A program made the position numbers and the translations under genes. The notes below the pieces were generated by a model. That model was not told where the DNA came from, searched no databases, and was given only the letters and a program-made list of their open reading frames with translations. From Allobosea sp. Root381 (GTDB lineage: Bacteria > Pseudomonadota > Alphaproteobacteria > Rhizobiales > Beijerinckiaceae), in NCBI RefSeq assembly GCF_001429395.1, contig NZ_LMJT01000045.1:112-64111 (forward strand): a DNA stretch of 64,000 nt, written 5' to 3'. Of the stretch, positions 53,525 through 62,367 are shown piece by piece (within the stretch, counting starts at the first letter, position 1; each line of letters begins with the position of its first letter).

Positions 53525-54217
53525 TTGCCGCACAGAGCCGCCCGCTTTGAGGACAGGCCAGGCGCCCTTGCGCAGGGACCACTGGCGGCGGCAGCGCTCG
53601 TTCTCGCGACCATAGCGATCGTGGCAGCATCGACCACGATCGGGCCCCTGACGCTCCAGATGCTCTTCCATCTCGCCGCGATGAACGTCGTGGGGCCGGT
53701 GCTCGCCGCGAGCCTGCCCACCTCGACACGGCTCGCCTTGCGGCGGCCCTGGCTGCTCTGGAGCGGCGCGGCGCTGCAAATGGCGCTGCTCTGGGCCTGG
53801 CACGCGCCGGCGGTGCAGCACGGGACCACCGGCGCTGAGCTGCCGCATGCAACGTCGCTCCTGATCCTCGCCGCTGCCGGAACCCTGTTCTGGGCCTGCG
53901 TGATCGAATCCGCCCGCCGCGGTAGCTGGGGCGGGCTCGCTGCGCTGCTCCTCACCGGCAAGCTCGCCTGCCTGCTCGGCGTGCTGCTGATCTTCGCGAC
54001 GCGGGATCTCTACGGCCTGCCCGGCGTGGTGCTCGCCTTCTGCACCACCGGGCCGTCCAGCCTGGACGACCAGCAACTGGCGGGGCTGCTGATGATCACC
54101 GCCTGCCCGCTGAGCTATCTGACGGCGGGCGTCTGGCAAGCGGCGCGGATGCTGCTCGGGCTCGAGGACGCAGCCGGGCCGGTCCGGTCGAATCTGCAGA
54201 GCCATGGCCCTGCTTGA
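53525..54217 (+). CDS. ctaG: Cytochrome c oxidase assembly factor CtaG (caa3_CtaG family)
   Basis: About 230 aa integral membrane protein with six to seven helices (ALAQGPLAAAALVLATIAIVAAS, LTLQMLFHLAAMNVVGPVLAA, LLWSGAALQMALLWAWHAP and later helices). The HLAAMN and WAWHAP histidine/methionine segments match the caa3_CtaG family, which aids copper insertion into COX2/COX1. The TTG at 53525 is chosen because GAGGGGG lies 9 bases upstream and the EcfG promoter starts transcription around 53509; the frame is open back to 53384. It overlaps the next gene by 14 bases. Confidence 0.75.
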   Translation: MPHRAARFEDRPGALAQGPLAAAALVLATIAIVAASTTIGPLTLQMLFHLAAMNVVGPVLAASLPTSTRLALRRPWLLWSGAALQMALLWAWHAPAVQHGTTGAELPHATSLLILAAAGTLFWACVIESARRGSWGGLAALLLTGKLACLLGVLLIFATRDLYGLPGVVLAFCTTGPSSLDDQQLAGLLMITACPLSYLTAGVWQAARMLLGLEDAAGPVRSNLQSHGPA

Positions 54218-55352
54218 GCGCGCGCGGCACGGTGCCCGCTGGCTGCTCGCCAGCCGGCGGCGCTCGGCCGGCGGGCTGGCGCTTGCCGTACTGGCGATCG
54301 CCGGCGGCGGTTTTCTCTTCGCCTGGACGGGTGCCTACAACATCGCCGCCAGCCGGGGCCATTTCGCCGTGGTCGAGCATATGCTGCGCTTCGGCATGGT
54401 GCAGTCCGTCCGCGCGCGCGCGCCCACTGGCCCGGTGCCCGATCTCACAGACCCCTCGCTGATCTCGCTCGGCGCTGCGCATTTCGAAGCGGGCTGCGCC
54501 TATTGCCACGGCGCGCCGGGCCGGCCGATCAGCGCAGTCGTGCGCGGCATGCTGCCGACGCCGCCCGATCTCGCCGACCTCGAAGGCAAATGGCGCGACG
54601 GCGAGCTGTTCTGGATCGTCAAGCACGGGATCAAATACACCGGCATGCCGGGCTGGCCCGAACTGGAGCGCGACGACGAGATCTGGGCGGTGGTCGCCTT
54701 CCTGCGCCGCTTCCCCGGCCTCGACCGGCTGGGTTATGAGAAGCTCGCCCGCGGCGAGGTCGAGATCCCACCCGGCAGCGGCGCCGAGATCGCGGTGGGC
54801 GAGACGCCTGCCGACGCCGCCGGTGCCTGCGCCCGTTGCCACGGCGCCGGGAACCCGCCGGTCAGCGAGCTGGTGCCCCGGCTTCATGGCCAGCCGGCGG
54901 CGATGCTGGAGACGGCGCTTCGCGACTACGCTTCGGGCCAGCGCCAGAGCGGCATCATGCAGTTCGCCGCCAACAGCCTGTCGGAGGACGAGATCAGGCG
55001 CCTCGCCGGCTATTATGCGAAGCTGCCGCCGTTGCCCGCTCGACCGGTCACCGCCGATGCCGAGACCATCGCACGCGGCGAGCGGCTGGCGCAGGAGGGC
55101 GATGCCGGGCGGGACATCCCCGCCTGCCTGAGCTGCCACTCCGCAGCGGCCCGCCCGGACTACCCGCGCCTCGCCGGCCAGCCGGCGCGCTATCTCGAAG
55201 GGCAGCTGCGGCTCCGGCAGCGCGGCCTCAACCAGCACAGCGCGACGGGGGCGATCATGGCGCCGGTCGCGCGGCACCTGAGCGAGGCGGACATCGTGGC
55301 TGCCTCGGCCTATTTCGCGAGCCGTTCGCTGCAGTCGGAGGCACGGCGATGA
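54204..55352 (+). CDS. Tri-haem cytochrome c, membrane-anchored
   Basis: 382 aa. N-terminal anchor helix (~24-42), then three c-type haem sites: CAYCH (Cys98), CARCH (Cys209) and CLSCH (Cys308), each followed by a downstream Met ligand region (for example MPGWPEL and IMAPVARHLSE). Periplasmic side. It probably passes electrons to the oxidase encoded downstream. ATG overlaps the CtaG stop region, and its own stop overlaps the COX2 start. Confidence 0.85.
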   Translation: MALLERARHGARWLLASRRRSAGGLALAVLAIAGGGFLFAWTGAYNIAASRGHFAVVEHMLRFGMVQSVRARAPTGPVPDLTDPSLISLGAAHFEAGCAYCHGAPGRPISAVVRGMLPTPPDLADLEGKWRDGELFWIVKHGIKYTGMPGWPELERDDEIWAVVAFLRRFPGLDRLGYEKLARGEVEIPPGSGAEIAVGETPADAAGACARCHGAGNPPVSELVPRLHGQPAAMLETALRDYASGQRQSGIMQFAANSLSEDEIRRLAGYYAKLPPLPARPVTADAETIARGERLAQEGDAGRDIPACLSCHSAAARPDYPRLAGQPARYLEGQLRLRQRGLNQHSATGAIMAPVARHLSEADIVAASAYFASRSLQSEARR

Positions 55353-56326
55353 GGCGGCTCCTGCCTCTCCTGCTCGCCTTGCCGCTCACCGCCTGCGAGG
55401 GCAGCCAGTCGGCCCTGTCGCCGCATGGCGACGAGGCCAGCCGGGTCGCGCTGCTGAGCTGGATCCTGTTCGCCGGGGCGGCTGCGATCTTCGCGCTGGT
55501 CGTCGGAGCGCTGCTTCTCGCCTGGCGCGGTCCGGAGCGGGCGCGAGCGGCCCTGGCCCAGGAGCGCGCGATCCGGCTCGGCGGCCTCGTCTTCCCGGTG
55601 GTGACGCTGACGCTGCTGCTCGGCTACGGCGTCTGGCAGATGCGGGACGCCGGCGCCGGCGAGCAGCAGCCGGAACTCCGCATCGATCTCGTCGGCGAGC
55701 AATGGTGGTGGCGCGTGGCCTATCACGCACCGGACGGCCGGGCCGTCGCGGACGCCAACCAGATCCGCATCCCGGTGGGGCGCGAGGTCGAGATCCGCCT
55801 CTCCAGCGCCGATGTGATCCATTCCTTCTGGGTGCCGAGCCTCGGCGGCAAGACCGACATGATCCCGGGCCGGACAAACCGGCAGCGCCTGCGCGCCGAG
55901 CGCCCTGGCATCTATGCAGGGCAATGCGCGGAATATTGCGGCGGGCCGCATGCGCTGATGTCGTTCGAGGTCGTCGCCATGCCGCCGGCCGAGTTCGACA
56001 CCTGGCTGGCCGGCCGCGCGCAGCCTCGCGAAGCCCCGGCGACGGAGGAGCAGCGGCGCGGTCAGGAGGCCTTCATGGCCGCCGGCTGCGGCAGCTGCCA
56101 CGCCATCGACGGCACGGCGGCGACGGGTACGATCGGGCCGGACCTGTCGCGCTTCGGCGAGCGGCGCCTGCTCGCGGCCGGCGCCCTGCGCAACGGCCCG
56201 GCGGAGGTGGCGCGCTTCATCGCGGACACGCAGGGCCCGAAGCCCGGCAACCTGATGCCGTCCTTCCGCAATCTCGACGATGCGGAACGCGCCGCCATCG
56301 CGACCTATCTGACAGGGCTGAAATGA
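55349..56326 (+). CDS. ctaC: Cytochrome c oxidase subunit II with C-terminal cytochrome c domain
   Basis: 325 aa. Lipoprotein-type signal with LTAC lipobox (Cys16), two transmembrane helices (~35-60 and ~75-95), then the cupredoxin domain with DVIHSFWVPSLGGKTDMIPGR and the CuA ligands GQCAEYCGGPHALM (Cys193, Cys197, His, Met). A fused cytochrome c domain carries CGSCH (247-251) with Met in NLMPSF, making this a caa3-type subunit II. Start at 55349 by ATGA overlap. Confidence 0.92.
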   Translation: MRRLLPLLLALPLTACEGSQSALSPHGDEASRVALLSWILFAGAAAIFALVVGALLLAWRGPERARAALAQERAIRLGGLVFPVVTLTLLLGYGVWQMRDAGAGEQQPELRIDLVGEQWWWRVAYHAPDGRAVADANQIRIPVGREVEIRLSSADVIHSFWVPSLGGKTDMIPGRTNRQRLRAERPGIYAGQCAEYCGGPHALMSFEVVAMPPAEFDTWLAGRAQPREAPATEEQRRGQEAFMAAGCGSCHAIDGTAATGTIGPDLSRFGERRLLAAGALRNGPAEVARFIADTQGPKPGNLMPSFRNLDDAERAAIATYLTGLK

Positions 56327-58878
56327 CGCCGATCAGGGAGCGGGCCACCCTCGATGCGGCCGCCGCGACGCTGCCACGGCCGGAAGGCGAACTCGATAAG
56401 CTGGAGGCTGCGTGGAAGCTGCCGCGGGGCTGGCGGATACTGTCCGCGGTCAACAACACCGTCGTCGGCCAGTTCTACATCGCGACCGCCTTCCTGTTCT
56501 TCATCTTCGCCGGCATCCTCGGGCTGCTGATCCGGCTTCAGCTGGCCGTGCCGGGCAATGATTTCCTGCCGCAGGAGACCTACAACCAGATCTTCACCAT
56601 GCATGGCACGGTGATGATGTTCCTGTTCGCCGTGCCCGCCGTCGAGGCGGCCGGCGTGCTGCTGCTGCCGCAGATGCTGGGCGCGCGCGACCTGCCCTTC
56701 CCCCGGCTCGGCGCCTTCGCCTTCTGGGCCTATCTGATCGGCGGCACGGTCTTTTTCTGCACGCTGTTCTTCGGCACGGCGCCCTCGGGCGGCTGGTTCA
56801 TGTATCCACCGTTGACCGGGGCGCAATTCTCGCCGGGCGTGGGGGCCGACTGGTGGCTGCTCGGCATCGGCTTCATCGAGATTTCGGCGATCGCGGGCGC
56901 GATCGAGATCATCGTCGGCGTGCTGCGCACGCGCGCACCCGGCATGACGCTGGCCCGCATGCCGATCTTCGCCTGGTCGATGCTGATCTTCGCGTTCATG
57001 ATCGTCTTCGCCTTCCCGGCGGTGATCCTGGCGACGATCCTGCTCGAGCTCGAACGCGCCTTCGACTGGCCGTTCTTCATCGCCGCGCGCGGCGGCGATC
57101 CGCTGCTCTGGCAGCATCTGTTCTGGTTCTTCGGGCACCCGGAGGTCTACATCATCTTCCTGCCGGCGGCCGGCATGGTCTCGATGATCGTCCCTGCCAT
57201 GACCGGCGTGCCGCTGGTCGGCTACCGGCTGATCGTGGTGGCGCTGATCGCGGTCGGGTTCTTCTCCTTCGGGCTGTGGGTCCATCACATGTTCACGACC
57301 GGGATCCCGACCCGCTCGCTCGGCTTCTTCTCGGCCGCCAGCATGGCCGTTGCGATCCCCAGCGGCATCCAGGTCTTCGCCTGGATCGCCACCATCGCCA
57401 CCGGGCGCCTGCGCGCGACGGTGCCAGCGCTCTTCGTCATCGGTTTCCTGCTGATCTTCACGCTGGGCGGGCTCACTGGCGTCATGGTCGCGCTGGTGCC
57501 CTTCGACCGACAGGCCCATGACAGCTACTTCGTCATCGCCCATCTGCATTACGTGCTGTTCGGCGGTATGGTCTTCCCGCTGCTTGCGGCCATCACCTAT
57601 TGGGCGCCCGCCTTCAGCCGGCGCCCGCTGAGCGAGCGGCTGGGCCGCTGGGCCTTCGGGCTGATCTTTGCCGGCTTCAACATCGCCTTCCTGCCGATGC
57701 ACCTGACGGGCCTGCTCGGCATGCCGCGCCGGGTCTACACCTATCCGGCCGAGCGCGGCTGGGATTGGCTCAACATGGTCTCGACCCTCGGCAGCTTCAT
57801 CCTCGCCGCGGGCATCCTCGTCTTCGTCTTCAACATCGTCAGGCATTTCCGGCCGTCAGGCAGCAAGCCGGCCGGCGACATCTGGGGTGCGGGTTCGCTC
57901 GAATGGCTGCCCAACCACACCTACGGGCTCCGCAGCGTGCCGCGCATCGACAGCCGCGAGCCGCTCTGGGAGCAGCCCGGCCTGGCGCGCGAGGTCGATG
58001 CCGGCGCGCATTACCTGCCCGGCACGGCGACCGGCACGCGCGAGACCATCGTCACGTCGCCGATCGAGGGCGAGCCCGAATATGTGATGCGCCTCAGCGG
58101 CCCGGGCTGGGCCCATGTCGTGGCAGCGGCCGGCACGGCCGGCTTCTTCCTGCTGCTCACGGTCAAGCTCGTCGTCCCGGCCGCGCTCTGCGCGGTCGCG
58201 GCGATCGTGGCGATGGTCGTCTGGATGTGGGATTGCGACCCACCCTCCGCCGGCGAAGTCGACATCGGCGGGGGCCTGCGCCTGCCGACCTATGCCTCGG
58301 GGCCGAACTCGCATGGCTGGTGGGCGGTCGCGATCCTCGCCATGGTCGCGGGAGCGCTCTATCTCTCCTTCATCTTCAGCTATCTCTACCTATGGGTCGT
58401 CTCGCCAACCCAGTGGCCCGGCGGCGCCGCCCTGCCGCCGCTGGCTTCCACCATGCTGCCCGTCGCCGCGCTGCTGGCGAGCGGAGCCGCCCTCTTCGCC
58501 GCCGCGCGCCTGCTGCGCCGCGAGCGCCTGCCGCGGATCGGCTTGGCCGCGCTGCTTGCGCTCGGCGCGCTTCTCGCCGCGGCGGCCGTCGGGCTTGACC
58601 TGTGGGCGCAGTGGCAGGCGGGCGTCCGGCCGCAGGCCAATGGCTATGGCGCGCTGGTCTACGGCCATGGCGTGCTGCAGGTCCAGATCGTCAGCGCGGT
58701 CGTGGCAGTCGGGCTTTTTGCCGCGGCGCGCAGCCTCGCCGGCAGGCTCACGGCGGCGCGTCGGGCGGTCTTCGACAATCTCGCACTGCTCTGGGCCTAT
58801 GCGCTCGCGCAGATGCTGTTCGGTCTGGCGCTGACGCATGGCTTTCCGCGGCTGGTGGCCGAGGGGCTGCCGTCATGA
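56323..58878 (+). CDS. ctaD: Cytochrome c oxidase subunit I-III fusion (CtaD-CtaE-like)
   Basis: 851 aa. Residues ~30-560 are subunit I: haem a ligands His94 (FTMHGTVMMF) and His409, haem a3 His407 (IAHLHY), CuB ligands His272, His321 and His322 (FFGHPEVY, VHHM), with the cross-linked Tyr276. Residues ~600-850 hold further helices and the GWWAVAILAMVAGALYLSFIFSYLYLW segment typical of subunit III, so I and III are fused. The glutamate of the A-type D-channel motif (XGHPEV) is absent, GMVSMIV is present at the helix VI end, and the enzyme belongs to the caa3-like A-family. Together with the CtaG, tri-haem and COX2-c genes it forms a complete terminal oxidase, here under a stress promoter. Confidence 0.9.
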   Translation: MTPIRERATLDAAAATLPRPEGELDKLEAAWKLPRGWRILSAVNNTVVGQFYIATAFLFFIFAGILGLLIRLQLAVPGNDFLPQETYNQIFTMHGTVMMFLFAVPAVEAAGVLLLPQMLGARDLPFPRLGAFAFWAYLIGGTVFFCTLFFGTAPSGGWFMYPPLTGAQFSPGVGADWWLLGIGFIEISAIAGAIEIIVGVLRTRAPGMTLARMPIFAWSMLIFAFMIVFAFPAVILATILLELERAFDWPFFIAARGGDPLLWQHLFWFFGHPEVYIIFLPAAGMVSMIVPAMTGVPLVGYRLIVVALIAVGFFSFGLWVHHMFTTGIPTRSLGFFSAASMAVAIPSGIQVFAWIATIATGRLRATVPALFVIGFLLIFTLGGLTGVMVALVPFDRQAHDSYFVIAHLHYVLFGGMVFPLLAAITYWAPAFSRRPLSERLGRWAFGLIFAGFNIAFLPMHLTGLLGMPRRVYTYPAERGWDWLNMVSTLGSFILAAGILVFVFNIVRHFRPSGSKPAGDIWGAGSLEWLPNHTYGLRSVPRIDSREPLWEQPGLAREVDAGAHYLPGTATGTRETIVTSPIEGEPEYVMRLSGPGWAHVVAAAGTAGFFLLLTVKLVVPAALCAVAAIVAMVVWMWDCDPPSAGEVDIGGGLRLPTYASGPNSHGWWAVAILAMVAGALYLSFIFSYLYLWVVSPTQWPGGAALPPLASTMLPVAALLASGAALFAAARLLRRERLPRIGLAALLALGALLAAAAVGLDLWAQWQAGVRPQANGYGALVYGHGVLQVQIVSAVVAVGLFAAARSLAGRLTAARRAVFDNLALLWAYALAQMLFGLALTHGFPRLVAEGLPS

Positions 58879-59204
58879 CGAAGCCGGAGCCCGTCGCGCG
58901 GCTGTTAAGGATGCTGTTCGGGCCGCTGGTCTGGGCCGCGCATTTCCTTTTGGTCTATGCGGCCGAATCCGTCTTCTGCCGCCTGCTGGACGGGCCCGGC
59001 CATAGCATCTTCGTCATCACCGCGACCGCGATCGCACTTGCCATGGTGCTGCTGCGCAGCTCCGCCGCGATGCGCCTGAAGCCCGCAGCGAGTTCGGACC
59101 ATGAGGGCTTCCTGCTCCGGGTCGAAATGAGCCTCAGCGCACTCGCAGGCCTCGGCATCCTCTATGTCGGCACGGTCGGCGCTCTCCTTCCCGCCTGCCG
59201 CTAG
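58875..59204 (+). CDS. Small membrane protein of the caa3-type oxidase operon
   Basis: 109 aa with three hydrophobic segments (MLFGPLVWAAHFLLVYAA, IFVITATAIALAMVLL and LSALAGLGILYVGTVGALL). The GPLVWAAHF start is seen in small unnamed proteins encoded after COX1-III fusions in Hyphomicrobiales. Likely an accessory or subunit-IV-like component; no catalytic residues are apparent. ATGA overlap with the oxidase gene shows coupling. Confidence 0.7.
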   Translation: MTKPEPVARLLRMLFGPLVWAAHFLLVYAAESVFCRLLDGPGHSIFVITATAIALAMVLLRSSAAMRLKPAASSDHEGFLLRVEMSLSALAGLGILYVGTVGALLPACR

Positions 59205-59221
59205 CCCACTGCGATTGCAGC

Positions 59222-59246
59222 GGAACTTTCGCCTGGACACCCGGTT
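59222..59246 (+). promoter_or_regulatory. EcfG-type promoter (near match) for the iron permease family gene
   Basis: GGAAC (59222-59226), 16-base spacer, GGTT (59243-59246); one mismatch in the -10. Lies 37 bases before the ATG at 59284, in the gap after the oxidase operon. Confidence 0.6.
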
Positions 59247-59283
59247 CAGGAAGACCAGCCTAGCGGCCCGACACAGGTGCGCG

Positions 59284-59733
59284 ATGAACCGCTCCCACGA
59301 ACACATCATCCACCGCGGCAACCGGGCATCGCTGTTCACGCGCCTTGCGCAATCGGTTTCGCGGTGGACCGGCAAGCCGGTGACCTTCTTCGCCGCGGTT
59401 TCCCTCATCGTGGTCTGGGCGGTATCCGGGCCGATCTTCGGCTTCAACGACACCTGGCAGCTCGTCATCAACACCTCGACGACGATCATCACCTTCCTGA
59501 TGGTGTTCATCATCCAGAACAGCCAGAATCGCGACACCGCGGCGATGCAGATCAAGCTGGACGAGCTGATCGTGCGCTTGGAAGGCGCACGCGAGGAACT
59601 GCTGGATCTGGAGGAGCTCGACGAGGGCGATCTCTCGCAAATCCGCGACGATTTCACCGCCCGGGCGAACAAGGCGCGGCAAAAGGACCGTAGCGCGGCT
59701 TCGCAGCCTCAGGACGCGACCGGCGCGCCCTGA
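59284..59733 (+). CDS. Low-affinity iron permease family protein
   Basis: 149 aa. Two adjacent helices (PVTFFAAVSLIVVWAVSGPIF and QLVINTSTTIITFLMVFIIQNSQNRD) with the NTSTTIITFLMVFIIQNSQNRDT signature of the Iron_permease family (Fet4-related). The acidic C-terminus has EELLDLEELDEGDL. The name comes from yeast Fet4; in bacteria the transport role is unproven and these short proteins are often stress-linked. Converges with glgX. Confidence 0.8.
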   Translation: MNRSHEHIIHRGNRASLFTRLAQSVSRWTGKPVTFFAAVSLIVVWAVSGPIFGFNDTWQLVINTSTTIITFLMVFIIQNSQNRDTAAMQIKLDELIVRLEGAREELLDLEELDEGDLSQIRDDFTARANKARQKDRSAASQPQDATGAP

Positions 59734-59745
59734 GGCGCTCGCCCA

Positions 59746-61833
<2,088 letters not shown>

Positions 61834-61889
61834 CCGCTTCCGCCTTCTTTTCGATTGAAAGCGGTGACACGCCGCTCCGCGAAGCCTGC

Positions 61890-61914
61890 AACGTTCTGCC
61901 TGTCGCCCGGTTCC
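61890..61914 (-). promoter_or_regulatory. EcfG-type promoter for glgX
   Basis: Minus strand: GGAAC (61914-61910), 16-base spacer, CGTT (61893-61890), exact match, 57 bases upstream of the glgX ATG. Confidence 0.75.
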
Positions 61915-62010
61915 CGGGCGATCATCAGTACCGGACGAAGCGGCTTTGGCCGAGCAGGACCCGACAAGCCGGCTCATGCCGGCCGGGCGTCGCGACCGAG
62001 GTGCGCGGGA

Positions 62011-62214
62011 TCAGGCGTGCGAACTCGGCGTGCCTTCGATCGGGCGCTTCTCCTGGCCGCTCGGCGACGTGATGCAGCTGTAATGTTCGATGGCATTGCG
62101 CAACGCCGCGCTTTCCATCTCTTCGATGGAGCCTGGCTTGCATCCGCCCAGCGCCTTGAGCCGGGACTGCGCGCGTTCCATGTCGAGCGGGGAACGAATC
62201 GGTGCGACTTGCAT
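62011..62214 (-). CDS. Small protein of unknown function (67 aa)
   Basis: 67 aa, soluble and charged: begins MQVAPIRSPLDMERAQSRLKAL and ends GQEKRPIEGTPSSHA, no signal or membrane segment, two cysteines. GGAGGTG lies 5 bases before the ATG, one of the best ribosome sites in the window, and an EcfG-like promoter lies 20 bases upstream. I do not recognise the family. The overlapping longer frame (61925-62227) lacks these signals. Likely a small general-stress protein. Confidence 0.6.
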   Translation of the reverse strand: MQVAPIRSPLDMERAQSRLKALGGCKPGSIEEMESAALRNAIEHYSCITSPSGQEKRPIEGTPSSHA

Positions 62215-62233
62215 GGCTCACCTCCATGACTAC

Positions 62234-62258
62234 AACCGGAGCCCCACCCCCTGGTTCC
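62234..62258 (-). promoter_or_regulatory. EcfG-type promoter (near match) for the 67-aa protein gene
   Basis: Minus strand: GGAAC (62258-62254), 16-base spacer, GGTT (62237-62234). The same -10 variant as the iron permease promoter. The predicted leader is short (~13 bases) but includes the GGAGGTG ribosome site. Confidence 0.55.
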
Positions 62259-62303
62259 GCCCAGTTCAGCCTATTTTTGGGTCCTCGTCCATCGCCAGAA
62301 ACG

Positions 62304-62328
62304 AGAACCGATGCGTCGTTGCCGCGTT
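62304..62328 (+). promoter_or_regulatory. EcfG-type promoter (near match) for treY
   Basis: AGAAC (62304-62308), 16-base spacer, CGTT (62325-62328); one mismatch in the -35. About 40 bases ahead of the treY ATG, back to back with the promoter of the 67-aa gene. Confidence 0.5.
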
Positions 62329-62367
62329 AGGGGAAGGCCACGCTTCGCTGGCCGCAGAGGAGCCTGG

